Shown: piece by piece, positions 36,423 through 45,235 of the stretch
Numbering within the stretch: the first letter of the stretch is position 1
Layout of the letters: the number at the start of each line of letters is the position of its first letter
NCBI GenBank assembly: GCA_021803205.1
Contig: JAJZMB010000112.1
Span: forward strand, 1 to 51,804
Direction: 5' to 3'
Length of the DNA: 51,804 nt
Source of the DNA: Bacillota bacterium
GTDB taxonomy: Bacteria; Bacillota; Sulfobacillia; RBS10-35; JAJYVN01
Position numbers and translations under genes: made by a program
Notes under the pieces: model-generated
Databases searched by the model: none
What the model saw: the letters and a program-made list of their open reading frames with translations, nothing else
What the model was told of the DNA's origin: nothing

Positions 36423-37898
36423 ATGGAACTCTATGAGTGGCCGGCGCACCGCATCCATCGGGGCCTCGTCACAGGTGAGGTCTCGGCGCGGGAGGTCGCG
36501 CTCGCCACGCTGGACCGGATCGGCCAGGTGGAGTCCAGTGTGGGTGCTTACCTGCACCTCCGCCCCCGCGAAGACGTGCTGGCCGATGCTGACGCCGTCG
36601 ATGCGGCGTTGCGGAGAGGCGAGTCACTCGCCGCGTTCGGCGGGGTGCCGGTGGCCATCAAGGACAATATGTGCTGCCGTCTGCTCCCCACGACCTGCGC
36701 TTCACGCATCCTGGAGGGCTTCCATCCGCCCTACGATGCGACGGCGGTAACGCGACTGCAAGGCCAGCGGGCGGTGCTGCTCGGCAACACCAACATGGAC
36801 GAGTTCGCCATGGGGAGTTCGACGGAGCACTCCGCGGGAGGCGTGACCCGCAACCCGTGGGACCTCGGCCGCGTCCCAGGGGGCAGCAGCGGCGGCTCGG
36901 CCGCCGCGGTGGCGGCCGGTGAGGCGGTGGTCGCCCTCGGTTCGGATACCGGGGGCAGTGTCCGCCAACCCGCCGCTTTCTGCGGTGTGGTCGGGCTCAA
37001 GCCGACCTATGGACGGGTGTCCCGTTTCGGCCTGGTGGCTTTCGCCAGTTCCCTGGACCAGATCGGGCCATTCGGGAGAGACGTCCGCGATGTGGCGCTT
37101 CTGCTCGGGGCGGTGGCGGGGCACGATCCGGCCGATGCCACCAGCCGGCCCGCCGAGGTTCCCGACTTCGAGGCAGCGCTTGTTCCTGACTGCCGGGGAC
37201 TCCGCCTTGGGGTGCCGCGTGAGTTCCTCGCTGCAGGGGTTTCCCCGGAGGTGCGCGCGGCGATCGCCGCGGCGGTCGACCTGCTGGTGGAACTGGGCGC
37301 TGAGGTGCAGGAGTGCAGTCTCCCCACTGTGCCCTATGCCCTCGACGCCTACTACGTGATCGCACCGGCGGAGGCGAGCAGTAACCTGGCCCGCTTCGAG
37401 GGTGTCCGCTTCGGTCGCCGGGCTCAGGGCACAAGCGACTACGTGGAGATGTTTCGCCGGAGCCGCGGCGAAGGGTTCGGGCCCGAGGTCCGGCGACGCA
37501 TCATGCTCGGCACCTACGCTTTATCCGCCGGTTACTACGACCAGTACTATGGCAAGGCCCAGCAGGTGCGCACGCTCATCTGCCGCGAGTTCGAAGAGGC
37601 TCTGTCCGGGTACGCTGCCCTGGTGACACCGACCGCGCCCAGCGTGGCCTTCGGATTCGCCGAGAAGATGGATGATCCGCTGCAGATGTATGCGAGCGAT
37701 GTCTGCACCGTACCGATCAACCTGGCCGGTTTGCCCGCGGTTTCTCTGCCGTGCGGCTTCAGTAACGGCTTACCGATCGGCCTGCAGTTCATCGGCCGCG
37801 CCTTCGACGAGGAGACGATTCTGCGCCTGGCCTACGCCTACGAACAGGCGGCGGACCTTCGGCATCGCCGGCCACCGATCGTGGCCCCGCGGGGGTAG
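36423..37898 (+). CDS. gatA: Asp-tRNA(Asn)/Glu-tRNA(Gln) amidotransferase subunit A
   Basis: Glutaminase/amidase subunit that releases ammonia from glutamine for the GatB active site; 491 residues. The amidase-signature catalytic triad is present: Lys in PVAIKDNM (about 81), the cis-Ser and Ser nucleophile in PGGSSGGSAAAVAAG and GSDTGGSVRQPA (about 178). ATG 36423 has GGGGAGGGA a few bases upstream. A stable stem-loop begins immediately after the stop codon, and gatB starts 325 bases later. Confidence 0.97.
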   Translation: MELYEWPAHRIHRGLVTGEVSAREVALATLDRIGQVESSVGAYLHLRPREDVLADADAVDAALRRGESLAAFGGVPVAIKDNMCCRLLPTTCASRILEGFHPPYDATAVTRLQGQRAVLLGNTNMDEFAMGSSTEHSAGGVTRNPWDLGRVPGGSSGGSAAAVAAGEAVVALGSDTGGSVRQPAAFCGVVGLKPTYGRVSRFGLVAFASSLDQIGPFGRDVRDVALLLGAVAGHDPADATSRPAEVPDFEAALVPDCRGLRLGVPREFLAAGVSPEVRAAIAAAVDLLVELGAEVQECSLPTVPYALDAYYVIAPAEASSNLARFEGVRFGRRAQGTSDYVEMFRRSRGEGFGPEVRRRIMLGTYALSAGYYDQYYGKAQQVRTLICREFEEALSGYAALVTPTAPSVAFGFAEKMDDPLQMYASDVCTVPINLAGLPAVSLPCGFSNGLPIGLQFIGRAFDEETILRLAYAYEQAADLRHRRPPIVAPRG

Positions 37899-37933
37899 GC
37901 GCCACTGCAAACGTCTTCGTTTGGCAGTGGCGC
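37899..37933 (+). terminator. strong stem-loop between gatA and gatB
   Basis: GCGCCACTGCAAACG (37899-37913) pairs with CGTTTGGCAGTGGCGC (37918-37933), with one bulge and a TCTT loop, starting directly after the gatA stop codon. A weak TCTTTT follows at about 37943. It looks like a terminator or attenuator that could uncouple gatB from gatCA. Confidence 0.6.
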
Positions 37934-38223
37934 TGGCTCCGGTCTTTTGCAGTACGAGGCTTTGGGTCCGCTCCTGGTCGCGGCACGGCTTTTTGCAGCG
38001 CCGTTCCGATGGGTGTTGCGCAGGTGCCTTGCGCAGTACGCTCAGACACCGGCTGGCCGTGTCGCAACGCCCTCGGCGCCGGTGCCGGGCCCGAACGAAC
38101 GGCCGGTCCTGCAGCGTTGCCCCGAGGGTGCCCTGCCTGCGGTCGTGGATCCCGGTTCCGACCCAGGGTTTCCAGGTCCGGCTCACGCCGGTCGAACGCA
38201 TCCGGGCCGAGGGGGCATGTCTG
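37934..38223. other. gatA-gatB intergenic gap
   Basis: About 290 bases after the stem-loop. No gene is recognised and no convincing promoter pair is seen, although gatB would need one if the stem-loop terminates. Confidence 0.4.
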
Positions 38224-39678
38224 GTGTCGGTGGGGACAGTGGAGCAGCGGTATGAGACGGTGGTGGGGCTGGAGGTCCACGTGGAACTGGCGACGCGCAG
38301 CAAGATGTTCTGCAGTTGCCCCACCGACTTCGGCGCACCGCCGAACACGCAGGTCTGTCCGGTGTGTCTGGGCCTGCCGGGCGCGCTACCGGTACCCAAC
38401 GCCCGCGCGATCGAATACGCACTGCGCGCGGCGCTTGCCCTCGGCTGTGAGATCGACCGAGAATGCCGCTGGGATCGGAAGAACTACCACTACCCCGATC
38501 TGCCCAAGGGCTACCAGATCACCCAGTACGCGCGGCCGCTGGCGCGGCACGGCACGCTCCGGTACGCAGGTGGGGATGGTGAGCGATCTGTGCGCATCCG
38601 CCGGCTGCACATGGAGGAGGACACCGGTAAGTCGACGCACGAGGGGATGCCCGGGGGCACGACCGGGGTCGACCTGAACCGGGCGGGGGTGCCGTTGATC
38701 GAGATCGTCAGCGAGCCGGACATCCGCGGCCCAGAGGACGCGCGCCTCTACCTGCAGTCGCTGCGCACCGTGCTTCTCTATACCCGTGTCTCGGACGTCA
38801 AGATGGAGGAGGGGAGCCTGCGCTGCGACGCCAACGTTTCCCTGCGGCCGGTGGGCACGCAGGCGTATGGGGCGCTGGTCGAGGTCAAGAACATGAATTC
38901 CTTCCGCTCGGTGCAGCGTGCGCTGGAGTATGAGGTGCACCGTCAGGCGGCGGCGTTGGACGCGGGGGAGCGAATTGTGCGCGAGACGCGCCACTGGGAT
39001 GAGAAGCGGGGTGTCACCTTCCCCTCGCGCAGTAAGGAGGAGGCCCATGATTACCGCTACTTCCCCGAGCCCGACCTTGGGCCGTGCGCGTTAACCGAGG
39101 CCTATGTTGAACAGGTCCGCGCCTCTCTTCCCGAGGCGCCCGGCGCCCGGCAGGCCCGATACGAGCGTCTGGGATTGCCGGCTCACGACGCCGGTGTGCT
39201 TGTCGCCGACCCGGCCCTGGCACTGTACTTCGACCGCATGCTCGCCGGCGGGGCCGCCCCACGCGAAGGGGCGTCGCTACTCACCGTGGAACTCCTCGGG
39301 CGGCTCAACGCGCTTGGTGTCACTGTGGGCGAGTCCGGCTGCCGGGTGCAACCGGAGCAATTGGCGGCCCTGCAAGAACTTGTCGCGAGCGGTGTGATCA
39401 GCGGCAAGATCGCCAAGGACGTTCTGGATGAGATGGTCGCGGGCGGTGCGGACCCGCAGGCCGTGGTGGCACGCCGCGGCCTCCAGCAGATCAGCGACGA
39501 CGGCGCCATCGTGGATGCCGTGCGGTCGGCGATCGCTGTCAACCCCCAGAGCGTGGCGGACTTCCGCGCCGGCAAGAAGCAGGCCCTCGGTTTCCTGGTC
39601 GGCCAGGTGATGAAGGCCACCAAGGGCAAGGCCAATCCGGCGAAGGTCAATGAGATCCTGGCCAGGGAGTTAGGGTAG
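38224..39678 (+). CDS. gatB: Asp-tRNA(Asn)/Glu-tRNA(Gln) amidotransferase subunit B
   Basis: Transamidase subunit that activates the misacylated aminoacyl-tRNA with ATP and accepts ammonia from GatA; about 484 residues. Hallmarks: YETVVGLEVHVELATRSKMF, the zinc cysteines CSCP and CPVCLGLPGALPV, NRAGVPLIEIVSEPD, VEVKNMNSFRSVQRALEYE and a C-terminal YqeY-like tail (GFLVGQVMKATKGKANP). GTG 38224 has GAGGGGG seven bases upstream; other in-frame GTGs follow at 38230 and 38239. It is separated from gatA by a stem-loop, which is unusual. Confidence 0.96.
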   Translation: MSVGTVEQRYETVVGLEVHVELATRSKMFCSCPTDFGAPPNTQVCPVCLGLPGALPVPNARAIEYALRAALALGCEIDRECRWDRKNYHYPDLPKGYQITQYARPLARHGTLRYAGGDGERSVRIRRLHMEEDTGKSTHEGMPGGTTGVDLNRAGVPLIEIVSEPDIRGPEDARLYLQSLRTVLLYTRVSDVKMEEGSLRCDANVSLRPVGTQAYGALVEVKNMNSFRSVQRALEYEVHRQAAALDAGERIVRETRHWDEKRGVTFPSRSKEEAHDYRYFPEPDLGPCALTEAYVEQVRASLPEAPGARQARYERLGLPAHDAGVLVADPALALYFDRMLAGGAAPREGASLLTVELLGRLNALGVTVGESGCRVQPEQLAALQELVASGVISGKIAKDVLDEMVAGGADPQAVVARRGLQQISDDGAIVDAVRSAIAVNPQSVADFRAGKKQALGFLVGQVMKATKGKANPAKVNEILARELG

Positions 39679-39869
39679 GGGGCCCCGGTTCCCCGGGGAG
39701 GCCTGGCTGCGGCGCCCTGCGACGGATGTGCCCGCCTCGGATCCGGGTCGGCCCGAGCGCTATCGGGCCGCGGGCGATCCGGATCCTGCCGTTTCCGCCA
39801 GGAAGCGCACCTTCAACAGACGCCGTACTATGCTGCGGCCGAAGAACCCGAGCGGGGAGTGGGGTTCAT

Positions 39870-40808
39870 TTGGACGAACCCGCCGTGCAATTTCGCGCCC
39901 TGTCCCGCAGCTTTGGCGGTCGTTCCGCGGTCTCGGGGCTTGATCTGGAGGTGCAGGCGGGCAGTGTCTTCGGGTTCCTCGGGCCCAACGGGGCGGGCAA
40001 GACGACCACCGTGCGGATGATGCTGGGGCTGTTGCCGCCGTCCGCGGGCTCGGTGCGCGTCTTCGGCTTGGACCCGGTGCGCGAGGGCGAGCGCGTGCGG
40101 GCCGCCACCGGTGTGCTGCCCGATGCCGTCGGGCTCTACGACCGCCTGACGGCACGGCAGAACCTCGAATTCGGCGCACGCATCTCCGGACTGGCCGGTG
40201 CGCGTCGGGCGACGGCGGTCGACGCCGCGCTGCGGCGCGTCGATCTGTGGGAGCGGCGCGGCGACCGGGTATCCGGCTTCAGCAAGGGCATGCGTCAGAA
40301 ACTCGGCATCGCGCGTGCCCTTCTTTGCGAGGCACCGTTGCTGATCCTCGACGAGCCGACGTCCGGGCTCGACCCCGGCAACATCGTCATGCTGCGCGAT
40401 CTGTTGTTGTCGCTGGTGCAGGAGGGCGGGCGCACGATCTTCATGTGCACCCACCAGCTGGCCGAGGCGCAGCGCATCTGCGACATGGTGGGCATCATTC
40501 AGGCGGGCCGCCTCGTCGCGGTCGGGTCGCCGGGAGAACTTGGCGCCGGGACTCGTCGGGCCGTACGCATCCGTTGCAGCCGGCTTGACGCGCGTGGCGC
40601 CGCCACCTTGCCGCTGCCCCAGGGCGCCAGTATCGGCCCGTCCGGGAACGACGGCGAATGGCGGGTTGAACTGGAGCGTGCGGAGGACGTGGAGTCTATC
40701 GTCGCCGCCCTGGTCGCGGCTGCTGCCGGAGTGCGCTCGATCGTGCCTGAACAGCGTTCGCTCGAGGACGTCTACCTCTCCGTTGTGGGGGCACAGGCGC
40801 ATGCGTGA
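39870..40808 (+). CDS. ABC-2 type transporter ATP-binding protein
   Basis: 312-residue ATPase of an ABC exporter. Walker A GPNGAGKTTT (about 40), Q-loop region GVLPDAVGLYDRLT, signature variant VSGFSKGMRQKLGIA, Walker B LLILDEPTSGLD and the H-loop His in CTHQLAEAQ are all present. A regulatory C-terminal domain (about 225-312) follows. TTG 39870 is chosen because of the GGGGAGTGGGG run upstream; the frame is open to 39726. Its stop overlaps the start of the membrane partner by 8 bases, indicating translational coupling. Likely substrates of the class are drugs, bacteriocins or envelope components; none can be assigned. Confidence 0.93.
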   Translation: MDEPAVQFRALSRSFGGRSAVSGLDLEVQAGSVFGFLGPNGAGKTTTVRMMLGLLPPSAGSVRVFGLDPVREGERVRAATGVLPDAVGLYDRLTARQNLEFGARISGLAGARRATAVDAALRRVDLWERRGDRVSGFSKGMRQKLGIARALLCEAPLLILDEPTSGLDPGNIVMLRDLLLSLVQEGGRTIFMCTHQLAEAQRICDMVGIIQAGRLVAVGSPGELGAGTRRAVRIRCSRLDARGAATLPLPQGASIGPSGNDGEWRVELERAEDVESIVAALVAAAAGVRSIVPEQRSLEDVYLSVVGAQAHA

Positions 40809-41532
40809 CCTGGGGACGATGCTCTGGAAGGAGACCGCCGAGTTCATCGGCAATCGGCGCTTCCTGCGTGTATTCTTCATTGCCGTCCTGATCATGGGGC
40901 TGCTGCCAGAATTTCAGAAGCACGGGATAGAGTCCAGCGGCGGCCATGGTCGAGGGGCGGTCGACATCCTGCCGATGCTGGACTTGGCCTATGCGCTCCT
41001 CGCGTCTGTGATCGTCGTGGCGCAGACTGCGCCGGATCTCGTGCTCCGCGAGCGCAGCGGCGGGACGCTGGAGTACCTGTTGGCGACGCGCATGCCGGAC
41101 GGGGCGATCTTCGGCGGCAAGATCATCCTGGCGGCAGGAGTCGGATATCTGAGTGGCCTGGTCACAGTTGCGGTACAGATGATCGCTGCCAATCTCGGCA
41201 GAGGTGGTCCCGGATGGTCGTGGATCTACCTCGCGCTGCCCCAAGGCCGACTTATCGCTCTGCTGCTCACTCCGCTACTCGCGGCCTACCTGGCGACGGT
41301 CGGCACGTTCGTCGCCCTACGGGTGGGCGATCAGCGTGGCGCCTATCTGGTGACGATGCTCGGCGTCGGTGTATTGGCCCTGCCATTCCTCCTCCACCTG
41401 ACCGCGATCCGGCTCACGATGAGTTGGCTGTGGCGGGCTACGGGGGTTTTGGCCGTGGTCGTCGCCGCTGTGGTGGCCCTGGGATTTCGGATGTTTCGCC
41501 GCGAGATGCTGGTGCTGTACCTGCAGGAATAG
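40801..41532 (+). CDS. ABC-2 type transporter permease
   Basis: 243-residue membrane partner of the preceding ATPase, with about six hydrophobic helices (for example FFIAVLIMGLLP, LAYALLASVIVVAQTAP, VVVAAVVALGFRMF). The motif DLVLRERSGGTLEYLLATRM is the amphipathic coupling segment typical of ABC-2 permeases, where the ATPase docks. The start ATG lies inside the last codons of the ATPase gene (8-base overlap), so the two are made together. It ends before a 560-base spacer. Confidence 0.9.
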   Translation: MRDLGTMLWKETAEFIGNRRFLRVFFIAVLIMGLLPEFQKHGIESSGGHGRGAVDILPMLDLAYALLASVIVVAQTAPDLVLRERSGGTLEYLLATRMPDGAIFGGKIILAAGVGYLSGLVTVAVQMIAANLGRGGPGWSWIYLALPQGRLIALLLTPLLAAYLATVGTFVALRVGDQRGAYLVTMLGVGVLALPFLLHLTAIRLTMSWLWRATGVLAVVVAAVVALGFRMFRREMLVLYLQE

Positions 41533-41706
41533 TACTGCCGCTAGAAGGCCGCTCCCTGTACCGTCATGCGGATCGCGGCAAGGACGGGCCCCCGAGTCAG
41601 GGCGATGTCGGTCAGGGCGACCGCCTTGCAGGTTAGGTCCAGAAGCATGATGCGCCGGATGCTGATACGGCGCTCTGGTCGCCGCCCCGCCATGTCGCGC
41701 GGCCTA

Positions 41707-41715
41707 TGGTAGGAT
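41707..41715 (+). promoter_or_regulatory. extended -10 promoter
   Basis: TGG-TAGGAT in a TATGG context, like the elements before rnpB and gatC. Transcription would start at about 41722, on or next to an ATG. Confidence 0.4.
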
Positions 41716-41721
41716 GGCGCC

Positions 41722-41913
41722 ATGTGGCTGCGGTCAGCCTACAAGTTTATCTGCCGACGCAGAAGACGGCGGGCGGGCCGGCTGAGGGCCGCGGTGCGTC
41801 GGGGACCAAGCCCTCGTCCGTATGGATGCCTTCAACCTGAGCACGCATCGACAGATGCAACAGCGGGACGGTCTTCGGTTCCGATGGCCACCTTGGTCGC
41901 ACCGGTCGGGTAG
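41722..41913 (+). CDS. possible leaderless small basic protein
   Basis: A 63-codon frame beginning six bases after the -10 box at 41710-41715, so a transcript would start at the ATG. The product begins MWLRSAYKFICRRRRRRAGR, is strongly basic at its N-terminus and has no known domain. GC-rich DNA easily produces Arg-rich frames, so this is weak. The alternative is an untranslated leader of the nuclease-family gene. Confidence 0.2.
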   Translation: MWLRSAYKFICRRRRRRAGRLRAAVRRGPSPRPYGCLQPEHASTDATAGRSSVPMATLVAPVG

Positions 41914-42095
41914 TAGTGCCCGGAGTGAGCCGCGGCTGCGGGCCCGCGACGTACGGCGGGACGGCCCGCAACGCATACTCCTAAAGAGCGGCGTTTGGTG
42001 GGCAGTGCTGCCGCTGTACCGACGGGCATGTGCGGAGCCGGGTCGCGGCGTCGTCGCGCATCCGGAAGCACGGCAGGAGCTAGGGGGCGCGGGAC

Positions 42096-42539
42096 ATGAC
42101 GGAGATGCGGGTGGAGGGAATCGGGCGCGACCCGGCGGGGGAAGCCTACTTCCTGGTCCTGCGCGAGGCTGGTGCGGAGCGGCGCCTCATCCTGCAGATC
42201 GGGCCCTTTGAGGCCGCGATGATCGGCATGGCCCTCGGGGGTGCTCCGGCGCCCCGGCCGTTCACCCACGACCTGCTTGTGCAGGCGATCACCCGGCTCG
42301 GTGGCCGCGTGGAGCGGGTGCTGATCCACGACGTGCGGGAAGAAACGTTCATAGGTGTTCTGGAGGTCGGGACGGAGCGGGGATTGATCGAGCTCGACTG
42401 CCGGCCGTCGGACGGGGTGGCGCTGGCCCTGCGCACTTCGGCGGCCATCCTCGTCGCCGAAGAGGTGCTGGCCAAAGCGGGTGTGGTGCCAGAGGAGCCG
42501 GAGGGACCGTCTGGACAACCTTCCGAACCCGAGCGGTGA
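42096..42539 (+). CDS. bifunctional nuclease (BFN/DUF151) family protein
   Basis: 147-residue protein with a BFN domain covering about 1-130. Visible signatures are LILQIGPFEAAMIGMALGG, RPFTHDLLVQAITRLGG and ELDCRPSDGVALALRTSAAI, matching bacterial DUF151 proteins. Plant BFN members have nuclease activity, and bacterial roles are poorly defined. The ATG is preceded by an AGGGGGCG. The C-terminal PEEPEGPSGQPSEPER is a short disordered tail. It is convergent with thyX, with only 83 bases between stops. Confidence 0.88.
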   Translation: MTEMRVEGIGRDPAGEAYFLVLREAGAERRLILQIGPFEAAMIGMALGGAPAPRPFTHDLLVQAITRLGGRVERVLIHDVREETFIGVLEVGTERGLIELDCRPSDGVALALRTSAAILVAEEVLAKAGVVPEEPEGPSGQPSEPER

Positions 42540-42622
42540 GAGCCCCGGCTCCGATGCGCATCGCTTCTGCCTGCAAGGATGCCCGCCAGCTGTGCGTTGC
42601 CCCGGCGGTGCCGTGTACCGCC

Positions 42623-43501
42623 TCAGACCTTGGGGTGGGGCGTTTCCAGCGCGCGCGTCCCGTCGGGCAGCCGGTATTCCGCGTAGTCGCCGAACAGAAG
42701 CGGAGCCACTTCGCACAGCACTCGGTAGATGCGGAAGGCCAGCTCCCGGATCTCCAGTTCGGCATGCGGGCTGGCGCGCATCTCGATGATGTGCCGCCAG
42801 GCGCGCGCGTTGGCGGTCATCACCAACGGTGCCTCGGTCTCGTTGGGCAGCAGCGACCGGCTGCACTGTTGCACTTTCTTGCGCAGGTCAGTGCGCTCCT
42901 CCGCGCCGAGGAGCTGCTGACCCGCCCTCTGGCGGTCCAGCAGCATCTCGGTAAGACGGGCGTACGCCTCCGCCGCCGCGTCGATGCGTGCGCAGAACAG
43001 ACGGTGCAGTTCCGGGTCGTCACGGTATTCGGGCCGCTCCACAAAGCGTAGGACCCGGCCGGAGACGTAGCGCTGGCTGAGTTGAGACGCCGCTGTCCCT
43101 GCCCTGTGCCGAACCAGTTCGTGGGTCAGGCTGCGGGACACCCCGTAGCAGAGGAGACTGAAGGTGGCGTGTTCAAGCACCGAACCGTGCCCAGAGGCCT
43201 TGATGTTGGCAATGTATCGCCCGGCATCGACGTTCCAGGTGCGCTTGGGACCGAAACTGGCGTAACAGACCTGCCCCGCCGTCTTGCACAACTGCTCGGC
43301 TGGCGGTAGGACCGTCGGGTCTTCAAGGTACGCCGGAAACCCCAAAGCGGGGTCGTACCCGTCGAGAAAAACGGCCATGCCGCGGATGTCGGTGGCCGGA
43401 ACCGCCAGAACGACAACCCCCGGCTCGCGCAGGTAGGGCGTGCCCCCGTCGGTGTGCAGGACTGAAGCATCGATGGCCGGGAGGCGGGTCTCCGTCGGCA
43501 T
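42623..43501 (-). CDS. thyX: flavin-dependent thymidylate synthase
   Basis: Makes dTMP from dUMP using FAD, NADPH and methylene-tetrahydrofolate, replacing ThyA. 292 residues, slightly long for ThyX. The signature ELVRHRAGTAASQLSQRYV (about 140-158) holds the flavin/dUMP-binding RHR, with eight rather than seven residues before the serine. Other family segments are HGSVLEHATFSLLCYGVSRSL and NARAWRHIIEMRASPHAELE, with C-terminal FRIYRVL. ATG 43501 has GGGGAGAG 7 bases upstream; the frame stays open to 43663. No thyA is seen in the window. Confidence 0.94.
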   Translation of the reverse strand: MPTETRLPAIDASVLHTDGGTPYLREPGVVVLAVPATDIRGMAVFLDGYDPALGFPAYLEDPTVLPPAEQLCKTAGQVCYASFGPKRTWNVDAGRYIANIKASGHGSVLEHATFSLLCYGVSRSLTHELVRHRAGTAASQLSQRYVSGRVLRFVERPEYRDDPELHRLFCARIDAAAEAYARLTEMLLDRQRAGQQLLGAEERTDLRKKVQQCSRSLLPNETEAPLVMTANARAWRHIIEMRASPHAELEIRELAFRIYRVLCEVAPLLFGDYAEYRLPDGTRALETPHPKV

Positions 43502-44156
43502 CCGTGTGCTCTCCCCACGGCGTTCGAGACGCGGATAGATCTGCGGCCACGGGAATTTGCGGGCGGGGACAGGTTGGTGCGCTGCCGCACCGGTCCTGGT
43601 CGACTCCGGCGCTCGCCGCCCGGAGCAGGTCGCGTCGTCAACTGCCGGCCTGGGCACCAACATAGAATCCGCACCCGGCGTGGCGCATGACCGGCTCGGC
43701 CTTTGGCGGTGGCGCGCCCACCCTCGCGACAGGGTGGAGGGCGGGTTTCTCCACCAGCCGCGGATTTGCCCGCCCCCCGCCGTAATCCTGCTGCGCGCTC
43801 CGCACGCGTGCGGGCCGATCCTCGGAGGGCGGGCCGGTCACGCCTTCCGGACGCCGGCTCCAGGGGGCTGCGGCGCCCCAGGCCCACCGGATCTGGCGTC
43901 TGGCGGGCTGTATGCCCGTCTCTACCGCGAACAGTTCGGCAGCGATGTATGCCCGGTACCGGCACCGGACGCCATCGCTTCCTGGCAGGGAGGTTTCCAG
44001 TGGGGAGATTACCGTGACGGCAGGGGGGGCAGAATCCCGCCTCATTCCCGGCTGCCGGCACGCATCGCGAGGAAACGTTCGCGGTCGTTGCGGCGTGTGC
44101 GCAGAACGCCGCGGAAGCCCGGGCGCCTCTTTCGCGCAACAGCCGGGACACCCGCA
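43502..44156. other. longest gene-free stretch of the window
   Basis: 655 bases between the SRPBCC gene, which ends at 44157, and thyX on the same strand. Several frames are open on both strands but none has a recognisable motif or SD-supported start. It may contain a decayed gene. Confidence 0.45.
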
Positions 44157-44633
44157 TCATCCCACCCCCGGCTTCCGTGCCTGCACCCCCGCCGCCAGCC
44201 GCTCCAACGCCGCCCTGCTGTTCTGACGCACTCGGCCCGCGAGGAGGGCCGCCACCGCGCCGGAAAACAGCGGCCCGCCGGGTAGTGTGATCCGGTGTTC
44301 CAAAACGACCTCAGTCCCTGACCCGGACGGCCGGAGATGCATGCCGCCCTCGATGCATACACCCATCGGACCATGGCTCTCCAACCGCACGTGCCGGTCG
44401 ACCCCGTCCACCGCGACCACCCGGGTCCGCAACTCCTGTTCTCCGAGGGGCGTCCGACTGCGTTCGATCCAGCGCTGGCCGGCCTGGAGCGCCCCGGCGG
44501 GCGAGATGTCCCGGACCTCGATCAGGTCCTGGTTGAGGTGGACCATCCGCTCAGGGTCTCCGAGATAGGCCCACACCGTCTCCGGCGACGCCTCGATCCG
44601 ACCGGTGGCGTGGACGATCTCCAGCTCCGCCAT
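44157..44633 (-). CDS. SRPBCC (START-like) domain protein
   Basis: 158-residue helix-grip protein of the SRPBCC superfamily (polyketide cyclase/CoxG/START-like). It begins VHATGRIEASPETVWAYLGD, the classical first strand and helix of the fold, and ends with a long amphipathic helix (about 125-150). Members bind hydrophobic ligands; the ligand is unknown. ATG 44633 with GAGGAAGGG upstream is chosen over 44717. There is no operon partner within 150 bases. The gene does not sit with CO-dehydrogenase genes, so a CoxG role is not supported. Confidence 0.83.
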   Translation of the reverse strand: MAELEIVHATGRIEASPETVWAYLGDPERMVHLNQDLIEVRDISPAGALQAGQRWIERSRTPLGEQELRTRVVAVDGVDRHVRLESHGPMGVCIEGGMHLRPSGSGTEVVLEHRITLPGGPLFSGAVAALLAGRVRQNSRAALERLAAGVQARKPGVG

Positions 44634-44794
44634 GCTATCGCCCTTCCTCGGAATCCTGCGCCGCAGGCCAATGTAACCTTTTGGGCCACCATCACGAAGC
44701 GCCGGGCGTTTCACCATCCGGTTGTCGCCGACGGGTGTGTCGCCGGGGGGAGGCCTCGGGACGGTGTCACCCGAAGGGAAGTGCCGTCTGCGTC

Positions 44795-45088
44795 TCAGCG
44801 GGTCGGGTGGCTGAGGTCTGCCAGCTCGCCGCGAAGGCGCTGCAGGTTTTCCTCAATGTCCCGCAGCGCCGAGATGCGGGCCGCCGTCCCGTCCGGCGTC
44901 GGTCCGCCGGCCCGCACGGTGGCGGCCACCGTGCGGCCGATAGCGGCGTACTCGGCTTCGGCCGCCGCCTCGCGTCCGGCGATCTGGCGCTGCAGATCGA
45001 TGCGCCGCACCGTCTGCTCCGCTTCCGCGGCGGCCCTCGCTGCTCCGGTGATCGCCGCGCGCTTCATGCCCTGCCACAGATCCGGCAC
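44795..45088 (-). CDS. hypothetical coiled-coil protein
   Basis: 97-residue, Ala/Glu/Arg-rich protein predicted to be mostly helical. Residues about 12-55 and 70-92 (ALRDIEENLQRLRGELADL) have heptad patterns consistent with a coiled coil. No domain, signal or membrane segment is seen. GTG 45088 is chosen because GGGGGGA lies 6 bases upstream. It is divergent from trmL, and a TAGAAT box on its strand at about 45145-45150 could be its -10. I do not recognise the family. Confidence 0.6.
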   Translation of the reverse strand: MPDLWQGMKRAAITGAARAAAEAEQTVRRIDLQRQIAGREAAAEAEYAAIGRTVAATVRAGGPTPDGTAARISALRDIEENLQRLRGELADLSHPTR

Positions 45089-45235
45089 AACAGGTCCCCC
45101 CTTCAGTCCGCGAAGCCTTGACTGCACACGATCCTCCAACCACGATTCTACAACAGAAATTAGCCTCAGAAGTCCCCGCTGGCGCGCGGGTGGCCAGGTA
45201 AGCTGGGACGATTTCGGGCGGAAGCGGGTGAGAGC

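Larger units (their letters stand above)
41533..42095. other. long spacer with promoter and possible leaderless small ORF
   Basis: About 560 bases between the permease and the nuclease-family gene. An extended -10 at 41707 and the short frame at 41722 are annotated separately. The rest may be a long 5' leader of the downstream gene. Confidence 0.45.

Noticed and set aside
44157..44633. CoxG-type carbon monoxide dehydrogenase accessory protein
   Set aside because: The SRPBCC fold fits, but no coxMSL or maturation genes are nearby.
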